Position numbers and translations under genes: made by a program
Part shown: piece by piece, positions 26,531 to 35,656 of the stretch
Position numbering within the stretch: the first letter of the stretch is position 1
Layout: each line of letters begins with the position of its first letter
Assembly (NCBI GenBank): GCA_023251475.1
Contig: JAHEYS010000059.1
Location: forward strand, 1 to 44,680
Source of the DNA: Prolixibacteraceae bacterium
GTDB lineage: Bacteria; Bacteroidota; Bacteroidia; Bacteroidales; Prolixibacteraceae
DNA: 44,680 nt
Direction of reading: 5' to 3'
The notes under the pieces: model-generated
What the model was told of the DNA's origin: nothing
What the model saw: the letters and a program-made list of their open reading frames with translations, nothing else
Database searches by the model: none

Positions 26531-27058
26531 CTACATCACCTCGCCAATCTCACCATAGATCATATTAAGATCCTCAAGTTCCCCAAAGTCTGTAAAAACA
26601 TTCTGAAGGTCGGAATCCTGATCAGCCAGTAAGTCTGTGTTAAAGCGATTGGATGTGCTTTGAACAGGCGCCATTCCCCTGGTAAAGGTAACTGCCGGCG
26701 TGTTGAGTTTGTTTTCCATAACGATCTTATTTAGTTCAATATACAATGATTTCTGGTTGATGACATCAAAAACATAAATCATTTTGTCCTCCTCATTTTT
26801 AAAATAATCTCCAAGAATGGTGCGCTTCATCAGGAGTGCCGGAGGCTGTTTTGAAGAATAATCCGGGAACATTGCAATCTCAGCCCCCTTGTCCCATTCT
26901 TCATCTGCCAGAAAAAAAGTGGCAAGCTCGGAGGGATCGTAATTGCAGATGTCCTGAATTACCTCGTGGAGTTCAAAAAATGTATTATTTGCGTCCGCTT
27001 CAATGTGCAGCGCAAAATCCTCAACCTTGTCTGAAAAAATCCTGAATTTAAATACCAT
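26531..27058 (-). CDS. Plasmid pRiA4b ORF-3-like domain protein
   Basis: A 175-residue protein whose N-terminal half matches the pRiA4b ORF-3 / IS1096 TnpR-like family: FKFRIFSDKVEDFALHIEADANNTFFELHEVI, then NYDPSELATFFLADEEWDKGAEI and a later segment VYVFDVINQKSLYIEL. This family occurs in plasmids and as chromosomal stand-alone genes; its biochemical role is not established to my knowledge. The C-terminal 60 residues are acidic and unlike the family core. It lies 47 bases upstream of miaA in the same direction, so partial cotranscription is possible. No transposase or other mobile-element gene is nearby. Confidence 0.75.
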   Translation of the reverse strand: MVFKFRIFSDKVEDFALHIEADANNTFFELHEVIQDICNYDPSELATFFLADEEWDKGAEIAMFPDYSSKQPPALLMKRTILGDYFKNEEDKMIYVFDVINQKSLYIELNKIVMENKLNTPAVTFTRGMAPVQSTSNRFNTDLLADQDSDLQNVFTDFGELEDLNMIYGEIGEVM

Positions 27059-27460
27059 TATTTTTGACGTTCCTGAAAAACCTTAAATGGAATGTGGGCT
27101 AAAGGTATATCCGGGTTGCGTCCGTTGAATTAAAATAAGTATTAAAAAATGTTAACATTGTTGTTTTAAGTGACAAGATGTTTAAATACAGGCATATACA
27201 GGCCTGAAGACCGAAAACAAAGGTAAAACAGAAAATTTGCACGAAAAATGCATCTATTTGATATATAGTGAATTAATCGAATTGGCCAAGAAATGCTTCT
27301 GAAATATTATTTGACAGTCGGCGGTGAATCGTTCAATAAGTTCAATTTTTGAAGTCTGATCCTTCCCGTTTTGGCTGAAAAAAGTATAAAAATGAATTTT
27401 AATAAAGCACTCAAAAAACTTCAAATTTCTGAATAATAGGGTGTTTGGTTCGAAAATTAC
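27059..27460. other. Intergenic region, no gene seen
   Basis: About 400 AT-rich bases between the pRiA4b-like gene and the aconitase terminator. TACCTTTA on the minus strand at 27100-27107 is one mismatch from the -7 consensus and could serve the pRiA4b-like gene. No other frame, hairpin or RNA gene was recognised. Confidence 0.4.
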
Positions 27461-27490
27461 AAAAAAAGCCGGGTCGATTACCCGGCTTTT
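27461..27490 (-). terminator. Strong rho-independent terminator of the aconitase gene
   Basis: An 11-bp perfect stem (AAAAGCCGGGT 27464-27474, ACCCGGCTTTT 27480-27490) with a five-base loop and a seven-T run on the minus strand (complement of 27461-27467), 21 bases past the aconitase stop. Confidence 0.92.
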
Positions 27491-27511
27491 CAGAATTTTT
27501 GCATTGAAATA

Positions 27512-29773
27512 TTACTGATTTTCTTTAATGAAATTAAGGCAGGATCCGGCTTTGAACCACTCGATCTGCGCTTCATTATAGGTGTGTTTTGCCTCAATAC
27601 TTTCCGATGTTCCATCGGCGTGATGCAATGTAAGGAGTAGATTTTTGCCGGGTTGAAATGATTCCAGTCCTATAATATCTATCGAATCGTCTTCCAGTAT
27701 CCGGTTATAATCTTCGGAATTTGCAAAAGTAAGAGCAAGCATCCCTTGTTTTTTTAGATTTGTTTCATGAATCCTTGCAAATGACCTGGTAATAACAACT
27801 ATTGCTCCCAAATGACGAGGTTCCATGGCGGCGTGTTCGCGCGAGGAACCCTCACCGTAGTTTTCGTCGCCAACAATTACAGCGCCCATGCTCACCTTTT
27901 TATAAGCCCTTGCAGTGGCAGGAACAGCACCATATTCCCCGGTCAGCTGATTTTTAACCGAATTTGTTTTTCCGTTAAAATCATTTATCGCTCCAATCAG
28001 CAGGTTTTCGGAAATATTGTCCAGGTGACCGCGATAGGTGAGCCATGGGCCAGCCATTGAGATATGGTCCGTTGTACATTTGCCGCGCGCTTTAATCAAT
28101 AGTTTCAGATTTTTAAGATCGTGCCCATCCCAGGGTGCAAACGGGGTGAGCAACTGCAATCGGTCTGAATCGGGATTGACCAAAATTTCAATATTCTGAT
28201 AATCAAGTGATGGAGGGATCAGGCCCGGATCTTCAACCTCAAAACCCTTTTGAGGCAGGTCGTCCCCGGTTGGGGGATCAAGTTTTACTTTTTCTCCCTT
28301 TTCATTAACCAGAAAATCTGTCGCTGGATTAAAATCGAGTGTTCCGGCGATAGAGAAAGCGGTCACGATCTCAGGGGATGCTACAAATCCATGTGTTTTG
28401 GGGTTTCCATCGGTTCTTTTGGCAAAATTCCGGTTAAAAGAGGTCATGATCGAATTCTCCGGCAGATTGGCGGCATTGTGACGGGCCCACTGACCGATAC
28501 ATGGTCCGCATGCATTTGTCAGTACGATGCCACCCATCTCCTCGAATGAATCGAGAAATCCATCCCGTTCAACGGTGTAACGGACCAGTTCAGATCCCGG
28601 AGAGATGGTAAACTCTGCTTTTACCTTCAGATGCTTAAGCCTTGCCTGGCGTGCAACAGATGCCGCCCTGCTGATATCCTCGTACGATGAATTGGTGCAG
28701 GAACCGATCAGTCCGACCTTCATCTCCATTGGCCACCCCTTCTCTTTGGCGACAGTTTTGAATTTGGAAAGCGGTGTTGCAAGATCAGGGGTAAATGGTC
28801 CGTTAATATGGGGCTCCAGTTCCGAAAGGTTAATATCGATCACCTGATCGAAATATTTTGCAGGTTGGGCGTAAACTTCATCGTCAGCTTTGAGGTCGGA
28901 GGCGATATTCATGGCCATTTCAGCCACATCGGCACGCCCTGTTGCCTTGAGGTAGTCACTCATGCTTTGGTCAAAGGCAAAAGTTGAGGTTGTTGCACCA
29001 ACTTCAGCGCCCATATTGCAGATGGTCCCCTTACCGGTACAGGAGATACTGGAGGCGCCGGGACCAAAATATTCGATAATGCAGCCGGTACCCCCTTTAA
29101 CCGTCAGTATCCCTGCCACCTTAAGAATCACATCTTTTGGCGAGGTCCATCCGCTCAGTTTACCTGTCAGGCGGACCCCGATGAGTTTAGGAAATTTTAG
29201 TTCCCATGGAATTCCGGTCATCACATCGACTGCATCTGCACCGCCGACACCAATAGCGATCATCCCCAATCCCCCGGCATTAACCGTATGGGAATCGGTC
29301 CCAACCATCATCCCGCCAGGGAATGCATAATTTTCGAGCACAACCTGATGGATAATTCCCGCACCCGGTTTCCAGAAACCAATTCCGTATTTTTTTGAAA
29401 CTGAAGAGAGAAAACTATACACCTCTTTATTGGTCTCTTCCGCTTTTTTAAGATCTTCTGCTGCACCTGTCTGCGCAAGGATGAGATGGTCGCAATGTAC
29501 TGTAGATGGCACAGATACGACACTCTTGCCGGCCTGCATGAATTGAAGTAAGGCCATTTGAGCCGTAGCATCCTGCATCGCAACACGATCGGGATCAAAA
29601 TTTACGTAGGAGACGCCCTTTTCAAAAGGCTCCGGAGGAAAACTGCCGGAGAGGTGGGAATAAAGTATTTTCTCGGTCAGCGTTACCGGTCGGCCCAATA
29701 GGGAACGTAATTTAATAACTCGCTCAGGTATTTGTGAATACACCTTCCGGATCATATCAATGTCATAAGCCAT
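27512..29773 (-). CDS. acn: Aconitate hydratase (mitochondrial type)
   Basis: Converts citrate to isocitrate in the TCA cycle using a [4Fe-4S] cluster. The cluster ligands are visible as C359 in GSCTNSS and C422/C425 in [10 protein letters not shown]. Other landmarks are TVHCDHL (91-97), [13 protein letters not shown] (158-170), [12 protein letters not shown] and, in the swivelling C-terminal domain, [15 protein letters not shown]. The 753-residue length and motif spacing are those of the mitochondrial-type branch, not AcnB. It is a single gene, divergent from the ABC permease, with its own terminator. Confidence 0.95.
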   Translation of the reverse strand: MAYDIDMIRKVYSQIPERVIKLRSLLGRPVTLTEKILYSHLSGSFPPEPFEKGVSYVNFDPDRVAMQDATAQMALLQFMQAGKSVVSVPSTVHCDHLILAQTGAAEDLKKAEETNKEVYSFLSSVSKKYGIGFWKPGAGIIHQVVLENYAFPGGMMVGTDSHTVNAGGLGMIAIGVGGADAVDVMTGIPWELKFPKLIGVRLTGKLSGWTSPKDVILKVAGILTVKGGTGCIIEYFGPGASSISCTGKGTICNMGAEVGATTSTFAFDQSMSDYLKATGRADVAEMAMNIASDLKADDEVYAQPAKYFDQVIDINLSELEPHINGPFTPDLATPLSKFKTVAKEKGWPMEMKVGLIGSCTNSSYEDISRAASVARQARLKHLKVKAEFTISPGSELVRYTVERDGFLDSFEEMGGIVLTNACGPCIGQWARHNAANLPENSIMTSFNRNFAKRTDGNPKTHGFVASPEIVTAFSIAGTLDFNPATDFLVNEKGEKVKLDPPTGDDLPQKGFEVEDPGLIPPSLDYQNIEILVNPDSDRLQLLTPFAPWDGHDLKNLKLLIKARGKCTTDHISMAGPWLTYRGHLDNISENLLIGAINDFNGKTNSVKNQLTGEYGAVPATARAYKKVSMGAVIVGDENYGEGSSREHAAMEPRHLGAIVVITRSFARIHETNLKKQGMLALTFANSEDYNRILEDDSIDIIGLESFQPGKNLLLTLHHADGTSESIEAKHTYNEAQIEWFKAGSCLNFIKENQ

Positions 29774-29877
29774 ACAGTTCTATTTTAAGATGATAAATAT
29801 ATTGCAATGTTAACATTTAAATTAAAAGTTAGTTTTAAATTAGCGAAAATTTTGTGCAGATCAATCCTGGAATCGCC

Positions 29878-31128
29878 ATGATGTGGATAAAACCGTTGGT
29901 ATTCGAAAATTTAAAAATTGCATTTCAGTCGATACGGGGAAACCTGGTGCGCTCTGTCCTGACAATCTTAATTATAGCAATTGGGATAACTGCCCTTGTT
30001 GGAATTCTTACCGCCATCGATTCGATAAAAAACTCAATTACCAGTGAATTTACCAGGTTAGGGGCCAATACTTTTACCATTCAAAACAAGAGTATGCGGG
30101 TGCAGATCGGTAATAAACGTTACAGGTCGAAAAATTACAGTTATATCAGTTATTTTCAGGCACGTGAATTTCGCGAGCGGTTTAGGTTCCCCGCAGTGGT
30201 ATCGATTACCGTCTTTGCCACACAGACTGCCACAGTTAAGTACGAAACAAAAAAGAGCAATCCCAATGTAACTGTGCGGGGGATTGATGAAAACTTTTTG
30301 CAGACTGCTGGTTATGAGGTAGAGGCGGGCAGGGGGCTCACCTTTCAGGAATCGTTTGAAGGGAGTAATGTGGCGCTTCTTGGCGCAGCCATGGTGAAGA
30401 AAATTTTTGCAAAAGATGTTGACCCGCTGGGAAAAGTTATTGCTGTCGGAAGCGGTAAATATCAGGTTATCGGGGTGTTGAAAGACAAGGGGAGTGGTTT
30501 TGGAAACAGCGGCGACCAGTTGGTCCTCCTCCCCTTTACCAATGTGCGCCAATATTTCCCACGCCCGCAGATGAATTTCAGAATCAATGTGATGCCAACA
30601 TCACCCCAGTTACTCGATGCGGGCATCGGAGAGGCGGAGGCGGTATTCCGCAACATCCGGGGGCTGAATATCCTTGACGACTCCGACTTCATCGTGGAGA
30701 AGAGTGATAACCTGGTGAATTTATTACTCGATAATATCAAATATGTAACCCTTGCTGCGACCATTATCGGATTTATAACCTTGCTGGGAGCGGCCATCGG
30801 CCTGATGAACATTTTGCTGGTGACAGTGGCAGAGCGAACACGGGAGATCGGAATTCACAAAGCGATGGGTGCCAACTCCCATTCAATCAAACAACAATTT
30901 CTAATTGAGTCAATCGTTATCGGACAGATGGGGGGATTGCTTGGTATATTTCTGGGAATAATGGCAGGCAACGGAGTATCGGCGCTGATCGGCAGCTCAT
31001 TTATTGTCCCATGGCAATGGATGCTCGCGGGAGTTGTTTTATGCCTGTTCGTTAGCCTGGCTGCCGGCGTTCTCCCCGCCATTAAAGCTTCGCGGCTCGA
31101 TCCGATTGAGGCGCTCAGGTACGAATGA
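29878..31128 (+). CDS. ABC transporter permease, MacB/FtsX type
   Basis: Inner-membrane subunit of a type VII (mechanotransmission) ABC system. A first helix (about 20-45 of the chosen start) is followed by a MacB_PCD periplasmic domain (about 50-270) and three helices of an FtsX domain with the motif AERTREIGIHKAMGA, ending LDPIEALRYE, which is the classical family ending. The frame opens at 29854, but ATG 29878 or 29881 (MMWIKPL) gives the usual N terminus. The ATPase and membrane fusion protein are not adjacent, so the substrate (macrolide, lipoprotein or other) is unknown. Confidence 0.88.
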   Translation: MMWIKPLVFENLKIAFQSIRGNLVRSVLTILIIAIGITALVGILTAIDSIKNSITSEFTRLGANTFTIQNKSMRVQIGNKRYRSKNYSYISYFQAREFRERFRFPAVVSITVFATQTATVKYETKKSNPNVTVRGIDENFLQTAGYEVEAGRGLTFQESFEGSNVALLGAAMVKKIFAKDVDPLGKVIAVGSGKYQVIGVLKDKGSGFGNSGDQLVLLPFTNVRQYFPRPQMNFRINVMPTSPQLLDAGIGEAEAVFRNIRGLNILDDSDFIVEKSDNLVNLLLDNIKYVTLAATIIGFITLLGAAIGLMNILLVTVAERTREIGIHKAMGANSHSIKQQFLIESIVIGQMGGLLGIFLGIMAGNGVSALIGSSFIVPWQWMLAGVVLCLFVSLAAGVLPAIKASRLDPIEALRYE

Positions 31129-31270
31129 TTTTGCCGCAATGCCCTGGAATTTGTAATTAGTGAAACAACAGCTACTTCAACCGGGGTTGCAAAAGTGGCA
31201 ACTCCGCAGGTTTTCTGCCTAAGTTCAGGAATGGCTGACTCCCGGGCGGCGACCATGAATTTAATAGAGA

Positions 31271-32710
31271 CTACAATTTAATATTAAACCCGAACTTGTA
31301 GGCGAAATTATTGTGAACAGGACTTAAATGACAGGGCCCGTACCGGTAATAAATGCCGGTACCCCATGAAAGATAACCCATTCTAAACAGATTATTTAAC
31401 TCTAATCCCGATTCAAAAAATCCTTTTCTGTAATCGCGCAGATTTAACTGAGTAAGGTATTTATCGTTGAGCTGTCCGATCCCCATGTTTTGAGCAATGA
31501 TCAGTGAGGGGCTGTTTTTGACCTTTCGCGGGAAAAGCCATTGGCTGATATCGTGCCGGATATGAATTGCGGTAAAATTTGCAGAAGCAAACTCGTTGAG
31601 CCGCATTGTGGCAAACGAAAAGGGGGCAAGCAAGGTAAAAGTTCCTGCAAAACTCCCGTAACCATTGAATAATTCCATGATTGGCGCATTCTGAGACATA
31701 ATGCCACCCCGGAACATGACCGTGGTATTACCTGCTTTCGAGGAGGGAAGGTGAAATATCCCCTTTAGTTCCAGTCTTGTGTAGCTGTAATCGCCATAAA
31801 ACATGGTATATCCCTGAATTAAGGTAACATAATAATCAGATCTGGGTGCGGTGATTTCTGTAAGTCGGCCATCCTCCATCGACAGTTTGATTCCGGGGGA
31901 ATACCTTAATTGTAAGCCTGTACGGGTCAGACTTGTAGGATTGAAGATGTGGTTGGATAAAAACAGGGTGTTTTGCCGGGCAGTGTTTTCAGACATGTCA
32001 CCGAAAAGGTAAAGATTCAGCTCATTGAACGGTCTGAATTCCAGCCCTGCCGTAAATCGTTTCTGTTGAAACATATTGTTGATCAGCAGCAGACGGAAGC
32101 TTTCCGGATTCAGTAAGGATGGCGTTTCAAGAAATTCGGGGCCGCCAAATTCCATATTCATATCGGTATAACCCAGGTGAATCCTGTAATCGGAAAGTCC
32201 GGTGGGGAAGATATCAAACCATTCGCCATGCCGCAATGAACCATCCTTCAGCCCGACACTGAAATAACCTCCTATGGTGAAATAGCGCGATAATAACCGG
32301 TTCGTCTCGCCTCCCAAACCTAATTTAATACCCTCATAAAGATTATATCCAAAGAGTCTGTTGTATTCGATGTGGAAATAACCCATCGAAATTTTCCCTT
32401 CAGCCATCATCCTGATCATTTGTAATTGCTTTTTTTTATTAAAAGCAATAATCGTGCTGTCAAGTTTTCGTTTTGATTCTAAACCGTTTTGATTGAATGG
32501 GATATAGGAGAAATTGCCGGTTGCAGCGGCACCCCTTTTGATGGAGTCCGCCGGCAACCGCTCTTTGGTTGGAATGATTTGATCCTGTGTTTTACGAAAT
32601 GGAGCAGAATCCTGAAAATTATTGCGTGTATGGCATAATGGTTCGGCTGTGGTTTGAACCGTAATATGCATCATAAATACCAATCCAATGAAAATTAGCC
32701 TGTTTCTCAT
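31271..32710 (-). CDS. Short DUF5686-type outer-membrane barrel protein
   Basis: A 479-residue exported protein (signal peptide about 1-22). From residue 105 the pattern matches the C-terminal barrel of DUF5686 proteins: YNRLFGYNLYEGIKLGLGGETNRLLSRYFTIGGY, followed by repeated aromatic strand pairs and a hydrophobic C-terminal strand ending KFGFNIKL. Typical DUF5686 proteins are near 800 residues, with a carboxypeptidase-like regulatory domain in front; that part is missing here, and residues 23-100 are a linker of unknown nature. It lies 15 bases downstream of the pseudouridine synthase gene and is likely cotranscribed. Confidence 0.65.
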   Translation of the reverse strand: MRNRLIFIGLVFMMHITVQTTAEPLCHTRNNFQDSAPFRKTQDQIIPTKERLPADSIKRGAAATGNFSYIPFNQNGLESKRKLDSTIIAFNKKKQLQMIRMMAEGKISMGYFHIEYNRLFGYNLYEGIKLGLGGETNRLLSRYFTIGGYFSVGLKDGSLRHGEWFDIFPTGLSDYRIHLGYTDMNMEFGGPEFLETPSLLNPESFRLLLINNMFQQKRFTAGLEFRPFNELNLYLFGDMSENTARQNTLFLSNHIFNPTSLTRTGLQLRYSPGIKLSMEDGRLTEITAPRSDYYVTLIQGYTMFYGDYSYTRLELKGIFHLPSSKAGNTTVMFRGGIMSQNAPIMELFNGYGSFAGTFTLLAPFSFATMRLNEFASANFTAIHIRHDISQWLFPRKVKNSPSLIIAQNMGIGQLNDKYLTQLNLRDYRKGFFESGLELNNLFRMGYLSWGTGIYYRYGPCHLSPVHNNFAYKFGFNIKL

Positions 32711-32725
32711 CTGATTGCAGGAGCT

Positions 32726-33874
32726 CTATTTTGAACTCATCTTCAGGAGGCTCACCTCCTCTTCTGTCAAAAAACGCCATCTTCCCCTTGGAAGATCTTT
32801 CTTGGTCAGTCCGCAAAAATAAACCCTGTCAAGTTTTTCCACTTTGTAGCCAAGATGCTCGAAAATCCGGCGTACAATTTTATTTTTACCGGAGTGAATC
32901 TCTATTCCGACCTGTTTTTTATCGTCTTCGCTCACATAACTGACCGAATCAGCAGCGACAAAACCGTCTTCAAGATTAATCCCGTCGACAATCTCCTGGA
33001 GGTGATTTTTTGTAACTTTCTGGTCAAGGTAGACATGGTAGATTTTTTTACGGTTGTATTTTGGGTGGGTCAACCGTTTTGTCATATCTCCGTCGTTGGT
33101 GAAAAGCAAAAGTCCTGTAGTGCTTTTATCCAATCTTCCTACCGGGTAAATTCTCTCAGGACAGGCATTTGCGATAAGTTCCATCACCGTTTTGTCGGCG
33201 TGAGGATCCTCAAGGGTCGTGACATATCCCTTTGGTTTGTTCAATAATACATATACCTTTTTCTCGGCTGAGATGATTTTTCCGTTGAAGCTGACCAGTT
33301 CACCGGGTAAAACCTGATACCCCATCTCCGAAACAATTTTCCCGTTTACGGTGACACATCCGGTGGCAATAAAAGTATCTGCTTCACGGCGGGAGCAAAG
33401 TCCTGCGTTTGCAATGTAACGGTTTAACCGCATCGAACCGGGTTCTTTTTTCGATGCCGCTGTTTTTGCTGGTCTGCTGGTGGAGTTAAATTCGTTGTTT
33501 AGGTTTTGTTTGCCAAATTTGCCACGCAAAACCTTACCCGTTTTATTGAGATACTGGTCCGATTCTGCACCCTCAAATTTTCGTTCACTTTTTTTCTCAA
33601 TTACATTTCTGCGGAAAACATCCGATGTCCGCTCTTTTCCAAACCGGCCGGTTCCTGTTGGCTTTGAACCTGATGCAGTTTTAATCACCTTTGTTTTTCC
33701 GACTCTTTTTCCCGATGTCAATTCTCTTGAATCGGTTCTCCCTGCATAGGGCTTTCTCCCCTGGTCGCTGGCAGCTGATTCCCCTTTTCTAACACGTGGT
33801 CTTGTTCCTGGCTCACGTTTTCCGACGGTACGCTTATCAGGGCGCTCCTGTCCTCTTTCTCTTCTGATAATCAT
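32726..33874 (-). CDS. RsuA/RluB/RluE-family rRNA pseudouridine synthase with basic N-terminal extension
   Basis: Isomerises a uridine in ribosomal RNA. The S4 RNA-binding domain (about 148-195: MRLNRYIANAGLCSRREAD, VNGKIV) is followed by the catalytic domain with VLLNKPKGYVTT (209-220) and GRLDKSTTGLLLFTNDGD, where D249 is the nucleophile. The C-terminal part with GIEIHSGKNKIVRRIFEHLGY matches RluB. The first 145 residues are Arg/Lys/Gly/Ser-rich low-complexity sequence not needed for catalysis; such tails are common in Bacteroidota RluB. The target may be 23S U2605 (RluB) by similarity, not shown. It is the first gene of a pair with the DUF5686-type gene. Confidence 0.9.
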   Translation of the reverse strand: MIIRRERGQERPDKRTVGKREPGTRPRVRKGESAASDQGRKPYAGRTDSRELTSGKRVGKTKVIKTASGSKPTGTGRFGKERTSDVFRRNVIEKKSERKFEGAESDQYLNKTGKVLRGKFGKQNLNNEFNSTSRPAKTAASKKEPGSMRLNRYIANAGLCSRREADTFIATGCVTVNGKIVSEMGYQVLPGELVSFNGKIISAEKKVYVLLNKPKGYVTTLEDPHADKTVMELIANACPERIYPVGRLDKSTTGLLLFTNDGDMTKRLTHPKYNRKKIYHVYLDQKVTKNHLQEIVDGINLEDGFVAADSVSYVSEDDKKQVGIEIHSGKNKIVRRIFEHLGYKVEKLDRVYFCGLTKKDLPRGRWRFLTEEEVSLLKMSSK

Positions 33875-33966
33875 TTCTTAATTCTCTGACTTATTATTAT
33901 TTCGGGTGCAAATGTCGGAAAAAAAATGCAAAAAAGAACTAATATTCTTCATTTGCCGATTAATCC

Positions 33967-33997
33967 TTTGAATAATTAACCCAAATTAACAACTTTG
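33967..33997 (+). promoter_or_regulatory. Predicted promoter of glmM
   Basis: TTTG (33967-33970), a 19-base spacer and CAACTTTG (33990-33997; one mismatch to TAnnTTTG). The leader to ATG 34028 would be about 24 bases, which supports that start over the frame opening at 33995. Confidence 0.45.
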
Positions 33998-34027
33998 CAG
34001 GTTAAAAATTTAAGATTAGTTCAAAAT

Positions 34028-35419
34028 ATGGCACTGATAAAATCAATATCGGGAATACGTGGGACAATAGGTGGTAGACCGGGCGAAGGACTGAGTCCAT
34101 TGGACCTGGTAAAATTTACAGCTGCATACCTGACATGGGTAAAAGAGGGCAGGGATGAGGGCAGAAAGCTGAGAATAGTCGTTGGTCGCGATGCCCGAAT
34201 CTCGGGGGAGATGGTCAGTTTGCTGGTTACCGGCACTTTAATGGGAATGGGGGCAGATGTTGTGAATATCGGCCTTGCCTCTACTCCGACAACGGAACTT
34301 GCCGTTGTTGCTGAAAATGCTGATGGGGGAATAATACTGACCGCCAGCCACAATCCCAAACAATGGAATGCGCTGAAATTGCTTAATGAGAAGGGGGAGT
34401 TTCTGAACGATGCCGAAGGGAAAAAAGTACTCTCAATTGCCGAAAATGAGCGGTTTGTTTTCGCGGAAGTTGACGATCTGGGTCACGAATCGTTTGTGGA
34501 TTACACCGCCTGGCATATTGAACACGTCCTTAAACTGGATCTTGTAAATGTGGAGGCAATAAAAAAAGCCCGGTTCAGCGTGGCCGTTGATGCGGTCAAT
34601 TCGGTCGGAGGAATCGTTGTGCCCCGGCTTCTGAAAGCCCTTGGCGTGGCTGAGATAGTCGAAATCAACTGTGTCCCCGACGGATATTTTGCCCATAATC
34701 CTGAGCCTGTTCCCGAAAATCTTCAGGCAACTTCTGAATTGGTTCGAAAGGGGAAGAGCGATGTTTGTTTTGTTGTCGACCCTGATGTGGATCGTCTTGC
34801 CATCATCAATGAGGACGGAACGATGTTTAACGAAGAGTACACCCTTGTTGCCGTAGCCGATTATGTGTTGTCTTTTACCAAAGGGAATACCGTATCCAAT
34901 CTCTCCTCCTCCCGGGCGCTGCGCGACATTACCGAATTGCACGGCGGGGAATATAACCCATCAGCAGTAGGGGAAGTTAATGTGACCACGATGATGAAGG
35001 CAACCAACGCTGTGATCGGTGGTGAAGGCAACGGAGGGGTTATTTACCCTGCAAGTCATTATGGACGTGATTCATTGGTGGGGATCGGCCTATTCCTCTC
35101 ACATCTGGCCAGTTCCGGTCTCAAATGTTCGGAACTTCGTGCCAAATACCCCGATTACACAATCTCCAAAAATAAGATAGAACTCACCCCTGAGATCGAT
35201 GTGGATGATATCCTGCTGAAGATAAAAGAGAAATACAGGGATGAGCAGGTCAATGATACTGATGGGATCCGGATTGATTTTGACAAGGAGTGGGTTCATT
35301 TGCGGAAATCCAATACGGAACCAATTATCAGGATCTATTCCGAGAGCAGGTCCCCCGAAAGGGCAAATGCGCTGGCCGTGAAAATTATGGGGGTCATCCG
35401 CGAAATAGCCGGAATTTGA
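34028..35419 (+). CDS. glmM: Phosphoglucosamine mutase (phosphohexomutase family)
   Basis: Interconverts glucosamine-6-phosphate and glucosamine-1-phosphate for UDP-GlcNAc synthesis. The start was set at ATG 34028 (MALIKSISGIRGTIGG), giving 463 residues, usual for Bacteroidota GlmM. The phosphoserine loop is TASHNP (S107), the metal loop is DPDVDR (D251, D253, D255), the sugar-binding loop is GGEGNGGVIYP, and the phosphate-binding C-terminal loop is SNTEPIIRIYSES. Phosphomannomutase activity cannot be excluded by sequence alone. It is monocistronic with its own promoter. Confidence 0.92.
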   Translation: MALIKSISGIRGTIGGRPGEGLSPLDLVKFTAAYLTWVKEGRDEGRKLRIVVGRDARISGEMVSLLVTGTLMGMGADVVNIGLASTPTTELAVVAENADGGIILTASHNPKQWNALKLLNEKGEFLNDAEGKKVLSIAENERFVFAEVDDLGHESFVDYTAWHIEHVLKLDLVNVEAIKKARFSVAVDAVNSVGGIVVPRLLKALGVAEIVEINCVPDGYFAHNPEPVPENLQATSELVRKGKSDVCFVVDPDVDRLAIINEDGTMFNEEYTLVAVADYVLSFTKGNTVSNLSSSRALRDITELHGGEYNPSAVGEVNVTTMMKATNAVIGGEGNGGVIYPASHYGRDSLVGIGLFLSHLASSGLKCSELRAKYPDYTISKNKIELTPEIDVDDILLKIKEKYRDEQVNDTDGIRIDFDKEWVHLRKSNTEPIIRIYSESRSPERANALAVKIMGVIREIAGI

Positions 35420-35570
35420 CCCATCCGGTTTCAGAAATTAGGGCAGCCGGGCTTTTGCAAAATTGCTGTTTTTGTAAAGAATAGATTTTTAGTATTTTGA
35501 GTCAGATTTTAAGATGCGCTATTAAGTGCTCATTAAAAAGGTTAAGTATTTGTTAAGTGTGAAGAATCTA

Positions 35571-35601
35571 TTTTTATATCGTTGCAAACTACCTAAATTT
35601 G
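35571..35601 (+). promoter_or_regulatory. Predicted promoter of mdh
   Basis: TAAATTTG at 35594-35601 matches the -7 consensus exactly; TTTT (one mismatch to TTTG) lies at 35571-35574 with a 19-base spacer. Leader about 50 bases to the ATG. Confidence 0.5.
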
Positions 35602-35656
35602 CATGGAATTTTAAACAGCAATCATTTTAGTTAATCAGAAAAATAATTCGATTTTT

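Noticed and set aside
30058-30552. Antisense frame of 164 codons inside the ABC permease gene
   Set aside because: Shadow of a clear FtsX-type permease, no domain seen.
34433-34942. Antisense frame of 169 codons inside glmM
   Set aside because: It lies fully within a well-supported gene, has no recognisable domain and no promoter; a coding shadow.
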